6,887 nt of DNA. It comes from Euryarchaeota archaeon UBA251. GTDB taxonomy: Archaea > Thermoplasmatota > Poseidoniia > Poseidoniales > Thalassarchaeaceae. The stretch lies in contig DAFJ01000057.1 in assembly GCA_002497905.1 (NCBI GenBank), forward strand, positions 1-6,887. The letters are read 5' to 3'. Positions 1 to 6,499 of the stretch are shown one piece after another. How positions within the stretch are numbered: position 1 is the first letter of the stretch; the number at the start of each line of letters is the position of its first letter. The translations under genes and the position numbers were made by a program. The notes beneath the pieces are model-generated. The model ran no database searches. It was given only the letters and a program-made list of their open reading frames with translations, and was not told where the DNA came from.

Positions 1-8
1 CTTTCCTC

Positions 9-33
9 AGGGTCGTACACTGTCAGCGACCCT
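9..33. repeat. Perfect 7-bp inverted repeat (possible hairpin)
   Basis: AGGGTCG at 9-15 is repeated as its reverse complement CGACCCT at 27-33, leaving an 11-base loop. The stem is GC-rich and perfect. It lies about 55 bases beyond the stop of the large minus-strand gene and has no T-run beside it, so it does not look like a classical terminator. It could be an RNA hairpin, an operator or chance. It overlaps the weak GTG start and ribosome-site candidate at the left edge. Confidence 0.4.
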
Positions 34-58
34 CCTGCTCCCTCGTACTCCGAGCGTC

Positions 59-84
59 AACCGTATGGTATGAATCGAACGGTT
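59..84. repeat. 6-bp inverted repeat just after the large gene's stop
   Basis: AACCGT at 59-64 and ACGGTT at 79-84 are reverse complements with a 14-base spacer. On the minus strand this begins 4 bases past the TGA at 91-89. Its position fits a 3'-end processing or termination hairpin, but the stem is short, the loop is long and no T-tract follows, so chance is quite possible. Confidence 0.25.
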
Positions 85-88
85 TGGT

Positions 89-3000
89 TCATTGGTTGTT
101 TTGAGACCACCAGTCGACAATCTGTTCATGGCTGTATCCCTGTTGGGACCAGTGGTCATAGGTCCGGCGATCCATTCCCTCAAGTCGTGGATCTGCCCCT
201 GAGGATACCTGCTGACTCTCTTTGGGCTGTGGGCGTGGTGTATTTTCAGCACGTGCCTTCGCAATCTCTGCAAGTTCACGGTCTTTCTGAACGGCTTCCT
301 CTTTTTCGAATTCATCTGTTTGGTCCCACGCCTCTTCTTCGTAGTCGTCCCAATCGTCTCCATCTCCACCGTTGCGGACTGCGACGATTACTACTCCAAC
401 AAGAATCACCGCCAATAGAATGAACATCAGGCCGATGATTAGAGTGAAACCTAGGTCATCTCCTGAAAGTAACCCTTCGTCTACTGGTTGAAGCACATCA
501 ACGGGTTCCCCTGTTGCTGACAAATCACCATTGAGATAGACGAGGATGACATAGCGGCCATCCTTGTTTGGACTCCAATCGATAGGTACAGTCGTCCGTT
601 CTCCTTCACGAATATCGTATTGAATAGGTTCCTGATTAATCTCAACCTGTGTTCCATCAATGTTCTCGGCAATGAATTTGATTCCAACCTGTCCATCGAG
701 TTCACCGATATTACGTACGTCAGCAGATATGGTCAAAGATTCACCGATTATTACCCCGGATCGTTTTGAGTATACAAGGTCCTCCATAATGGCGAATTCA
801 GGGCCAAGAATTTCGACCTCCCAGATAGCGAAGGGGCTTTGTGCGCTGTTGAAGGCACTTGTTGTAGTGTACTGGTTGCCTGCCCTATCTGCTCCTGAAA
901 CCCATACTCTGAGTTCTAAGGCCTCCATGAATGCCGAATTTGGAATGTCACCTGAGACCTCGATTAGACTAGTTGCAGGGATGGATTTACCTGAAAGTGA
1001 ACTACTGGATACCTCTAGTTTCGTGGTGCCTTGAGCAACAGTTCGGGAGTTATCATTTCGCTTTACTAGTGCCCAGTTCATGTCCATGTTATTCGGGTCT
1101 ATCTCGCCTTGCTCATCGATTGTGAGTTCGATTGTAAGATTCCCTAATTCTTCGATATCGATGACTGAGTTTGTTCTTGGAGATACAATCGCATTTGGAC
1201 GCGGATCATCACCATCTACAGTTACCCAGAGAAGGGTGGCAAGGGGGTCGGTCATGTCTCGACTCTGAGGTGGAAGCCCAATCAATTCGAAGACAAGAGG
1301 ATGGTCTCCAGATTCCAACGGTGCATTGAGTTCTGTGGACCAGCGGCCCTCATCATCTGTATCAATTTGGACTTCGCTACCATCGAAGATGATAGATACG
1401 GTGAATCCTTGAGAGGGCGACAAGCCAGAGGATGGGAAGACGACGGTACCGTTCAATCCCATCAGTCCATTTGGACGCATCCATGCTCCTTCCAACGAGG
1501 AAGTGCCTTCATACGGGTCTAGGTGGATGGAACTAGAGTCAATTGCAAGATCTGGGCTGAAACGCCATCGGAGTTCAGGGTAACTCCTCCACGCGGATTG
1601 TCCTGCATAATCAATCACCTCCAAGGTTGGTTCACGTCGGAGTTCATCCTCGACAGCGATGTTCCATCCAAGTCGGAAATCGACTTCAAGGATGGAGTTC
1701 ATCGTGAAAGGAGTCAGCGGTTCTTCGTTCTCTGAAATCATACGGCAATCAAGATAATCGAAATTGACCGATTCGCTTGTGCAGGTCCCATTTTCCGTGC
1801 TCCATATAATTGGCATTAGGTCTGTTTGTGAGTTTGATGCGAGTTGAATCTCTGCGGTATTGATGTCGGCATGACCGTTAGGTTCGAAGACAGGCATACT
1901 CAGAGTATAGTCGGTTCCAGGATGGAGATAACCGAGGTTTTCTGTTTCGAAGTATCCTTCCTCGCTCAGAAGCGGTGCTCCATCTGTTTTGAGCTGGTAG
2001 ACGAACAGGGTCTGTTCAGTTCCAGGGGCTCCATTGCTGGCGAGTGCGTTACCTGCAGGGTCTCCTCCAATGAGATATCCATAGACAAGAGCCCCATCTG
2101 GGGCAAGACGGTCATCGAGTACTATAGTGTAATTGCCGTTAGCTTGTGTCCTATTCCATGGGATTTGGATAGGGCGTTCCTTGTACTCATCTTCATCCGG
2201 ATATCCGTCACCATTGATGTCATCCTCCCATTCTCTCCACAACATCAAGGCAATATTGGAAGGTAGGATTGGTCGGTCAAAAATCTCGAAGCGTAGAGTT
2301 TGTGCAGGATTTTGTTGTAAGTTTTCAATCCGTGCGATATTCATTCCAACAACTTCAGGTTGGATTGAATCCACAGTGAAGGTACGGTTTGTTGGTAGTG
2401 CGTAGGTAATTTCAGCACCATGGTGTGAACTGACAGATACTTCGTATTCGACATCACCTGTTGTCATTGGTGTCTTGATATCGAAACGAGCAATCCCTTC
2501 ATCGATTTGTGAGGTATTTGCAATCTCTACACCGTTGAGGTGTAGATGTACAGTCACATCACCTGTCCGAGGTGCAAGAGAAATGTCAGTATTAGGGAAT
2601 CCAAGTTCAGCGAGGATTGCGATATCCGCATCTGACTTGAGATAGGATTCGGATAGTGGGACTGCCACGTCTAAGTCGTTGAGAATTGACCATGTCCGCA
2701 ACATGACATCGTTCTCGATACCATTCCGTGAACCGATACCAATCATCTGGATTTTTGGAACGCTTCTTCTCCCGTCATCGAGAACAATCCTCGACTTAAT
2801 GCGTACATCCGGTTCGTCATCCCAACTGGCATTAATCATAAATCGGAAGACAGAGTCCACGTTAGTCCCATTAATCCAATGCTCGTAGGGATTATCTGGA
2901 TTCAATATTAGGAGATCATCTGGGAATCCACCGCGTTGAGTAATTGTGTGAGTATTCTGCGTGATGTCCATTGTCACACTCGCTGAATGTTGGATTGCAT

Positions 3001-5254
3001 CGATGTCGATTTGAATCTCCGCGGGCAGCCCATCCTCGACAGTGTGAGATGTATGCACTTCCATCCATTGGTAGGATGGGGCAATTGTGGTTGTGATATT
3101 CATGAAGGACATCACATCCGTGGTGAATGAGGAACTTGATTCCAAATCTACAATTGTAACAGAGACGGCTGCAGGTAGATCGAAGACGAACGGTACAGGG
3201 ACGAGGCGAGTCATTCCAGTAAGGGGGGAGGACGGTATGACGTCGTTAACTGCCATCACGAGCGGACTACCTGGTCCGAAGGTCAGGTCAATTGTAGGTG
3301 TGCTACGCGCATTCAGGGCAGAGATACGATAGGAGCCAGCAGGACTCTCGAGTCTAAGTGTAACCTCGACATGTGGGAGGTACATGGGTCCAGATGTTAC
3401 TGTGATGCCAGATATGGCGGTATTCAGGTCATTGACTTCAGAAGTAGTGAGTTCTATCCTGTTCGTGCCGATTGTACTGAGGGTCGGTGAACCATTTGCA
3501 ACTTCTGTACCATCTGCGATTAATGTCCAATTGAATCCAGGTGGAGGAAGTGCTCCTGGTGATGCTACGAAGGAGAGTGAATCAATACCGTCTTCTGGCA
3601 AGAGTATAGGGACATCGAGTTGCCCTCCTTGCCCACCTAGATTAACACCCACACTGCGTTGTCCATTCGCGAAGAGGTCTTGCCATCCCATACTTCCTAC
3701 AGCCGTATGTCCGAAATCCCATTCCGAGATTCCATCTGCCCCAATATCAATCATCATCTCATCCCCTGTACGTCCAGGGATAAGGTCCGCTTGGAAGGAT
3801 GCAAGATCCATCGAGGAGCCTGAGAACCTGAACTGAACAGTTTCAGCCATTTCACTGAGTATAGTCGTACTCGTTGTAGCGATTGGTGTCCAAGATCCTC
3901 CGTCGATGTTGTACTCTGCTGTAGCGCCGCTACCTGAGGTTGATAGTGCGATTTGGGATATTGCTCGGGCAGAGGTGTATACTGGACTCGTTACAGTCCC
4001 TCCATTGATGGAATCGCCGTCCCAGTTAGACCCAGTTAGATTCCATCCCATCGAAGCAGGATTGACCTCAAAGGTAGTCGCGATACGTCCATTGAGATGA
4101 ATGCCGTGAACTATCGGAGTCTGAGCACCATTCGGGGTTGCGAAGTAGAGCTTAACTCTCAACTCAGGATGCAAATGTGGATCAATCGGTCCAAGATCAA
4201 GGTGTAAATCTTCAAGATTATCGAATCCTGGAATCGGTGTATTTGATCTCCCATCAAGTATACTGGTTCGGAGAATTGCATTGTTGGGTATCATCGCATC
4301 GATACTCATCTGCCCATATGCTCCTGGTGTCATTCCATTACTACCTGTAATTGCTGGGCCAAAGGAGGGGCTAGTCCAATTTGCAGCATCAGCTCCACCG
4401 CCCCCTGTAGATGGCTCAACGGATACATCATCGACATTCCAACCTGTATAGGTAACCGAGCCATCGGTTCGTCCGAGTTTGAATCGGATTTGAAGATTTG
4501 AGTTTCCTGCTGCATATTGAGATATGTCATGGTTCATTTGAGTCCATGTAGATGGATTTACGGAGTATGAATTCCAATCCCATACAGTTTGCCAAGTACC
4601 TTGTTGATTTCTGACATGTACTTGCGCATCGTCGTAATAGTAAGATTCGATACCGAGTTTCTTCCAGTACTTCAACCGCCAGTTTCCAGAACAGCCTCCA
4701 CAATCAATCACTGGAGAAGTTGCGAAATAACCACTGGAGGGGATGTTATTAGGGTAGTTCCCATTGTAGGTGTAGATGGCCTTGGTTCCCCCGTGTACAC
4801 CCGCAGACTGGCCAATACTAGTATCGTATCCCCAGAGCCAACCGTTGCCTAGTGTCCATCCTTGTGGCGCATTACTCGGCCCTGTTTCAAAGTCCCATTC
4901 CCACTTCTTTGGGAGCATCTGCAGGCCACTTTGATTGACGTTAATACGGTCCTGGTCAGTACCTGTTGCGTTCCAATCAGATGTACCGCTCCAAGTCACT
5001 ATCTCATTGCGATGCAAGGCATCAGGTTGGATTCTTAGTTCTAGGCCAGTCAAGGCTTCATTCTCCGGGATCTCAAGTGTCAGTGCATTTGAGGTCCCAT
5101 TCGGATAGGCGGAGACAGACACCTTTGTCGGAACACCAGTTGAGGTTTTCATCGGATCATCAGTGAGCCCGACAGTCGACGGAGACATTGCGAATGAGGC
5201 GACAGAGAATGCATAGACCATCATCATCACTATGACAATCACCTTAGGACGCAT
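89..5254 (-). CDS. Giant secreted, membrane-anchored multidomain surface protein (adhesin-like)
   Basis: This 1721-residue protein is built as an extracellular protein held by one C-terminal helix. Residues 1-22 are a signal peptide (Arg-Pro-Lys, then a hydrophobic Val/Ile/Met core ending in Ala-Ser-Phe-Ala). Residues about 115-280 resemble a MAM or cleaved-adhesin jelly roll (begins W-D-F-E, ends G-W-N-V-D-D-V) with a C-x-x-C pair (C185, C188), followed by a Gly linker. A D-x-G-x-D-G-x-x-E-W motif lies near 503-512. Residues 1012-1023 are a complete EF-hand-type calcium loop (D1012, N1014, D1016, D1020, E1023). Ig-like beta segments with D-x-A-G-N turns fill about 1258-1475, and a CARDB-like domain spans about 1480-1585. 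Residues 1603-1626 are the membrane helix. The 95-residue tail is acidic, then charged, and ends in a Trp-rich motif (1699-1716). Only two other cysteines exist (C1158, C1170). The reading frame extends to 5341, but the Met at 5254 sits directly before the signal peptide and is preferred. No catalytic motif was recognised; adhesion or substrate binding is an inference from architecture. Confidence 0.85.
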   Translation of the reverse strand: MRPKVIVIVMMMVYAFSVASFAMSPSTVGLTDDPMKTSTGVPTKVSVSAYPNGTSNALTLEIPENEALTGLELRIQPDALHRNEIVTWSGTSDWNATGTDQDRINVNQSGLQMLPKKWEWDFETGPSNAPQGWTLGNGWLWGYDTSIGQSAGVHGGTKAIYTYNGNYPNNIPSSGYFATSPVIDCGGCSGNWRLKYWKKLGIESYYYDDAQVHVRNQQGTWQTVWDWNSYSVNPSTWTQMNHDISQYAAGNSNLQIRFKLGRTDGSVTYTGWNVDDVSVEPSTGGGGADAANWTSPSFGPAITGSNGMTPGAYGQMSIDAMIPNNAILRTSILDGRSNTPIPGFDNLEDLHLDLGPIDPHLHPELRVKLYFATPNGAQTPIVHGIHLNGRIATTFEVNPASMGWNLTGSNWDGDSINGGTVTSPVYTSARAISQIALSTSGSGATAEYNIDGGSWTPIATTSTTILSEMAETVQFRFSGSSMDLASFQADLIPGRTGDEMMIDIGADGISEWDFGHTAVGSMGWQDLFANGQRSVGVNLGGQGGQLDVPILLPEDGIDSLSFVASPGALPPPGFNWTLIADGTEVANGSPTLSTIGTNRIELTTSEVNDLNTAISGITVTSGPMYLPHVEVTLRLESPAGSYRISALNARSTPTIDLTFGPGSPLVMAVNDVIPSSPLTGMTRLVPVPFVFDLPAAVSVTIVDLESSSSFTTDVMSFMNITTTIAPSYQWMEVHTSHTVEDGLPAEIQIDIDAIQHSASVTMDITQNTHTITQRGGFPDDLLILNPDNPYEHWINGTNVDSVFRFMINASWDDEPDVRIKSRIVLDDGRRSVPKIQMIGIGSRNGIENDVMLRTWSILNDLDVAVPLSESYLKSDADIAILAELGFPNTDISLAPRTGDVTVHLHLNGVEIANTSQIDEGIARFDIKTPMTTGDVEYEVSVSSHHGAEITYALPTNRTFTVDSIQPEVVGMNIARIENLQQNPAQTLRFEIFDRPILPSNIALMLWREWEDDINGDGYPDEDEYKERPIQIPWNRTQANGNYTIVLDDRLAPDGALVYGYLIGGDPAGNALASNGAPGTEQTLFVYQLKTDGAPLLSEEGYFETENLGYLHPGTDYTLSMPVFEPNGHADINTAEIQLASNSQTDLMPIIWSTENGTCTSESVNFDYLDCRMISENEEPLTPFTMNSILEVDFRLGWNIAVEDELRREPTLEVIDYAGQSAWRSYPELRWRFSPDLAIDSSSIHLDPYEGTSSLEGAWMRPNGLMGLNGTVVFPSSGLSPSQGFTVSIIFDGSEVQIDTDDEGRWSTELNAPLESGDHPLVFELIGLPPQSRDMTDPLATLLWVTVDGDDPRPNAIVSPRTNSVIDIEELGNLTIELTIDEQGEIDPNNMDMNWALVKRNDNSRTVAQGTTKLEVSSSSLSGKSIPATSLIEVSGDIPNSAFMEALELRVWVSGADRAGNQYTTTSAFNSAQSPFAIWEVEILGPEFAIMEDLVYSKRSGVIIGESLTISADVRNIGELDGQVGIKFIAENIDGTQVEINQEPIQYDIREGERTTVPIDWSPNKDGRYVILVYLNGDLSATGEPVDVLQPVDEGLLSGDDLGFTLIIGLMFILLAVILVGVVIVAVRNGGDGDDWDDYEEEAWDQTDEFEKEEAVQKDRELAEIAKARAENTPRPQPKESQQVSSGADPRLEGMDRRTYDHWSQQGYSHEQIVDWWSQNNQ
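4021..4040. repeat. Perfect 10-bp tandem duplication inside the giant gene
   Basis: The decamer CCCAGTTAGA occurs twice back to back. Because 10 is not a multiple of 3, the two copies are read in different frames of the protein (giving N-L-T-G and then S-N-W-D). The main frame stays open. It may be a local duplication that became fixed, or chance. Confidence 0.8.
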
Positions 5255-5367
5255 GTCTCTCGTGCGCGAAGTAAAAAGGAACGTATGTAATCCCTTCCCA
5301 GTATGTGTGTGAATATCTAGTCCGAATTTTCCGAAATGCACAATGACCTCGGACGATTAGAATCACC
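5255..5367. promoter_or_regulatory. Divergent promoter region between the surface-protein gene and rpiA
   Basis: These 113 bases separate two genes that diverge, so promoters for both must lie here or in the gene starts. AT-rich elements that could serve as archaeal TATA boxes are AATTTT at 5325-5330 (about 40 bases before the rpiA ATG) and, on the other strand, CTTTTTAC (complement of 5271-5278, about 20 bases before the surface-protein ATG). AATATCTA near 5311-5318 is a further candidate. CCGAA occurs twice at 5322-5326 and 5331-5335, nine bases apart, which might be a regulator site. Neither gene has a strong Shine-Dalgarno; short-leader or leaderless transcripts are likely. Element assignment is weak. 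Confidence 0.35.
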
Positions 5368-6075
5368 ATGGATATCGAACAGGCGAAGAAGGAGGCAGGT
5401 ATTGCTGCCGTGCAATTTGTTGAATCCGGTATGCATGTTGGTTTGGGTACAGGTTCTACGGTAAAGCACACGGTAATCGAAATAGGTCGTGCTATTCAAG
5501 AAGATGGTCTTGAAGTGATTGGCGTTCCAACCAGTATTGAAACTGAGAATTTGGCAATAGAACATGGGGTACCTCTTTCCAATCTGACAGAACTTGGTGG
5601 ATTAGATTTGGTAATCGATGGTGCCGATGAATTCGATCCGGAATTCAATCTGATTAAGGGAGGGGGTGCAGCTCTTCTTAGAGAGAAGATTGTGGCTCAA
5701 GCATCCAATCGGATGATTGTCGTTGCTGATGACCGTAAGCGAGTCGAACGTCTTGGAGCGTTCCCTTTACCAATCGAGATTACACCCTTTGAATGGGAAG
5801 ATACTTTGAAGCGAATTTCTCTGATTTGTGGCGTCCCTGCCAATCTAAGGGTGATAGAATCAAATGGTCCTGAATCGCCACTTATTACGGATAATGGCAA
5901 CATGATTGTGGACGCAGGTGTAGGTGACGCATTCATCGATAATCCTGCATTGATTGAATCCCAGTTGCTCCATCTTGCCGGGGTTGTAGAAGTAGGACTT
6001 TTCATCGATATGTGTGACACCGTGGTCCTCGCGGGTCAAACCGGTGTTGAGATTCTTCATCGTTCAGACGAATGA
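5368..6075 (+). CDS. rpiA: Ribose-5-phosphate isomerase A
   Basis: The 235-residue product interconverts D-ribose 5-phosphate and D-ribulose 5-phosphate in the cytoplasm, feeding nucleotide and aromatic amino acid synthesis. The family signatures are all present in order: G-L-G-T-G-S-T phosphate loop at 25-31, D-G-A-D-E at 84-88, K-G-G-G-A-A-L-L-R-E-K at 97-107, V-V-A-D-D-R-K ending at K124, and I-T-D-N-G-N at 173-178. With a constant offset of three residues, D84, D87, K97 and E106 correspond to the E. coli catalytic residues D81, D84, K94 and E103, so the enzyme should be active. The length is slightly above the 219 residues of E. coli. The ATG at 5368 is the only sensible start: it lies 22 codons before the phosphate loop, and ATGs at 5337 and 5343 are out of frame. 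No Shine-Dalgarno is seen. The tRNA-Lys gene follows 54 bases downstream on the same strand. Confidence 0.96.
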   Translation: MDIEQAKKEAGIAAVQFVESGMHVGLGTGSTVKHTVIEIGRAIQEDGLEVIGVPTSIETENLAIEHGVPLSNLTELGGLDLVIDGADEFDPEFNLIKGGGAALLREKIVAQASNRMIVVADDRKRVERLGAFPLPIEITPFEWEDTLKRISLICGVPANLRVIESNGPESPLITDNGNMIVDAGVGDAFIDNPALIESQLLHLAGVVEVGLFIDMCDTVVLAGQTGVEILHRSDE

Positions 6076-6129
6076 ATTAGTCACTGATTAAGGCGTAGCG
6101 CTCAAGAAGGAGTGCTCGGTCCGAAGGTT

Positions 6130-6203
6130 GGGCCTGTAGCTTAGTCAGGTAGAGCGACGGACTCTTAATCCGTCGGTCGCGGGTTCGAACCCCGTCAGGC
6201 CCG
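6130..6203 (+). tRNA. tRNA-Lys (anticodon CTT)
   Basis: A full 74-base cloverleaf can be folded by eye. The acceptor stem GGGCCTG (6130-6136) pairs perfectly with CAGGCCC (6196-6202). The D stem is GCTT/GAGC with one G-T wobble (6139-6142 with 6152-6155). The anticodon stem ACGGA/TCCGT (6157-6161 with 6169-6173) carries the loop CTCTTAA with anticodon CTT at 6164-6166, which reads lysine AAG codons. The T arm has loop TTCGAAC (6184-6190), and the discriminator base is G6203. CCA is not encoded (CCT follows) and there is no intron. A GATTAA at 6086-6091 is the only AT-rich element upstream and is a weak promoter candidate. The last 9 bases overlap the end of the convergent sodX gene. Confidence 0.96.
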
Positions 6204-6494
6204 CCTACTATCATAAAATGCTACAATATTTTGTTTAGAAATATATCCGAAATTGTGTGAATCATCAGATGAAGTCGGATCAGGATTGTCACCTTCAATC
6301 CAGAAATCATTAGAGGAATTGATTTTTTTTATTCTTTTTATTAAAGTTAGATTTTTATCAAATGGATGAATAAAAACTACTAAGTCACCGATTGATAAAT
6401 CATGACCTGTATATTCGATACAATTCAATCTTTGACCATCTTGTAAACTAGGCCACATGCTGTAGCCAGAAACAATAACTTCAACTGTTTTCAT
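6195..6494 (-). CDS. sodX: Nickel-type superoxide dismutase maturation protease (S26 family)
   Basis: This 99-residue protein is a minimal signal-peptidase-like serine protease of the type found beside Ni-SOD genes. It is expected to cut the leader from the Ni-SOD precursor so that the exposed N-terminal His can bind nickel. The nucleophile motif S-G-Y-S-M-W-P-S-L lies at 9-17 with Ser12. The general-base Lys is in L-I-K-R at 51-54 (Lys53). The conserved G-D-N at 68-70, followed by S-S-D-D-S at 75-79, matches the last family box. There is no membrane segment, unlike ordinary signal peptidases, which fits a cytoplasmic protease. The ATG at 6494 comes 5 bases after the sodN stop, so the two genes are probably co-transcribed and translationally coupled. 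G+C is only about 31% over 6241-6480 (75 of 240 bases), far below rpiA. Its stop and last two codons lie within the tRNA-Lys gene. Confidence 0.9.
   Translation of the reverse strand: MKTVEVIVSGYSMWPSLQDGQRLNCIEYTGHDLSIGDLVVFIHPFDKNLTLIKRIKKINSSNDFWIEGDNPDPTSSDDSHNFGYISKQNIVAFYDSRRA
6323..6339 (+). terminator. T-rich tract, possible terminator for rightward transcription
   Basis: Eight consecutive T (6323-6330) are followed by a further T5 at 6335-6339 and another at 6352-6356. Archaeal RNA polymerase can stop at bare T-runs, so this tract, 120 bases past the tRNA, could end transcripts coming from rpiA and tRNA-Lys before they run antisense through sodN. The tract also encodes the Lys/Ile-rich part of sodX after the catalytic Lys, so coding composition alone may explain it. 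Confidence 0.2.
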
Positions 6495-6499
6495 TTATC

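Larger units (their letters stand above)
1..88. other. Left-edge region downstream of the giant surface-protein gene
   Basis: This stretch follows the stop codon of the large minus-strand gene. No ATG-initiated gene can be supported here. One weak possibility is a minus-strand gene starting at a GTG at 20-18 (reading V-Y-D-P-E-E before the edge), with a purine-rich GGAGG complement at 31-35, 10 bases upstream. Only six full codons are visible, so it cannot be judged. Another possibility is the tail of a plus-strand gene ending in a TGA at 71-73. Two inverted repeats lie here and are listed separately. Confidence 0.3.

Noticed and set aside
7..369. 120-residue minus-strand open frame at the left edge
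   Set aside because: It overlaps the C-terminal tail of the giant protein in another frame, is Arg/Lys/Thr-rich without motif, and most of it is explained by the real gene.
1844..2266. 140-residue plus-strand open frame
   Set aside because: It is antisense to the giant gene with unlikely composition and no domain; a shadow frame.
3384..3836. 150-residue plus-strand open frame
   Set aside because: It lies fully antisense to the giant surface-protein gene, has Pro/Ser-rich low-complexity content and no recognisable motif; it is a shadow of the opposite coding frame.
4021..4040. 10-bp tandem duplication as a sign of a CRISPR or mobile element
   Set aside because: There are only two units, directly adjacent with no spacer, inside an intact reading frame.
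5697..6020. 107-residue minus-strand open frame inside rpiA
   Set aside because: It is antisense to a fully conserved rpiA with all catalytic residues; no independent support.
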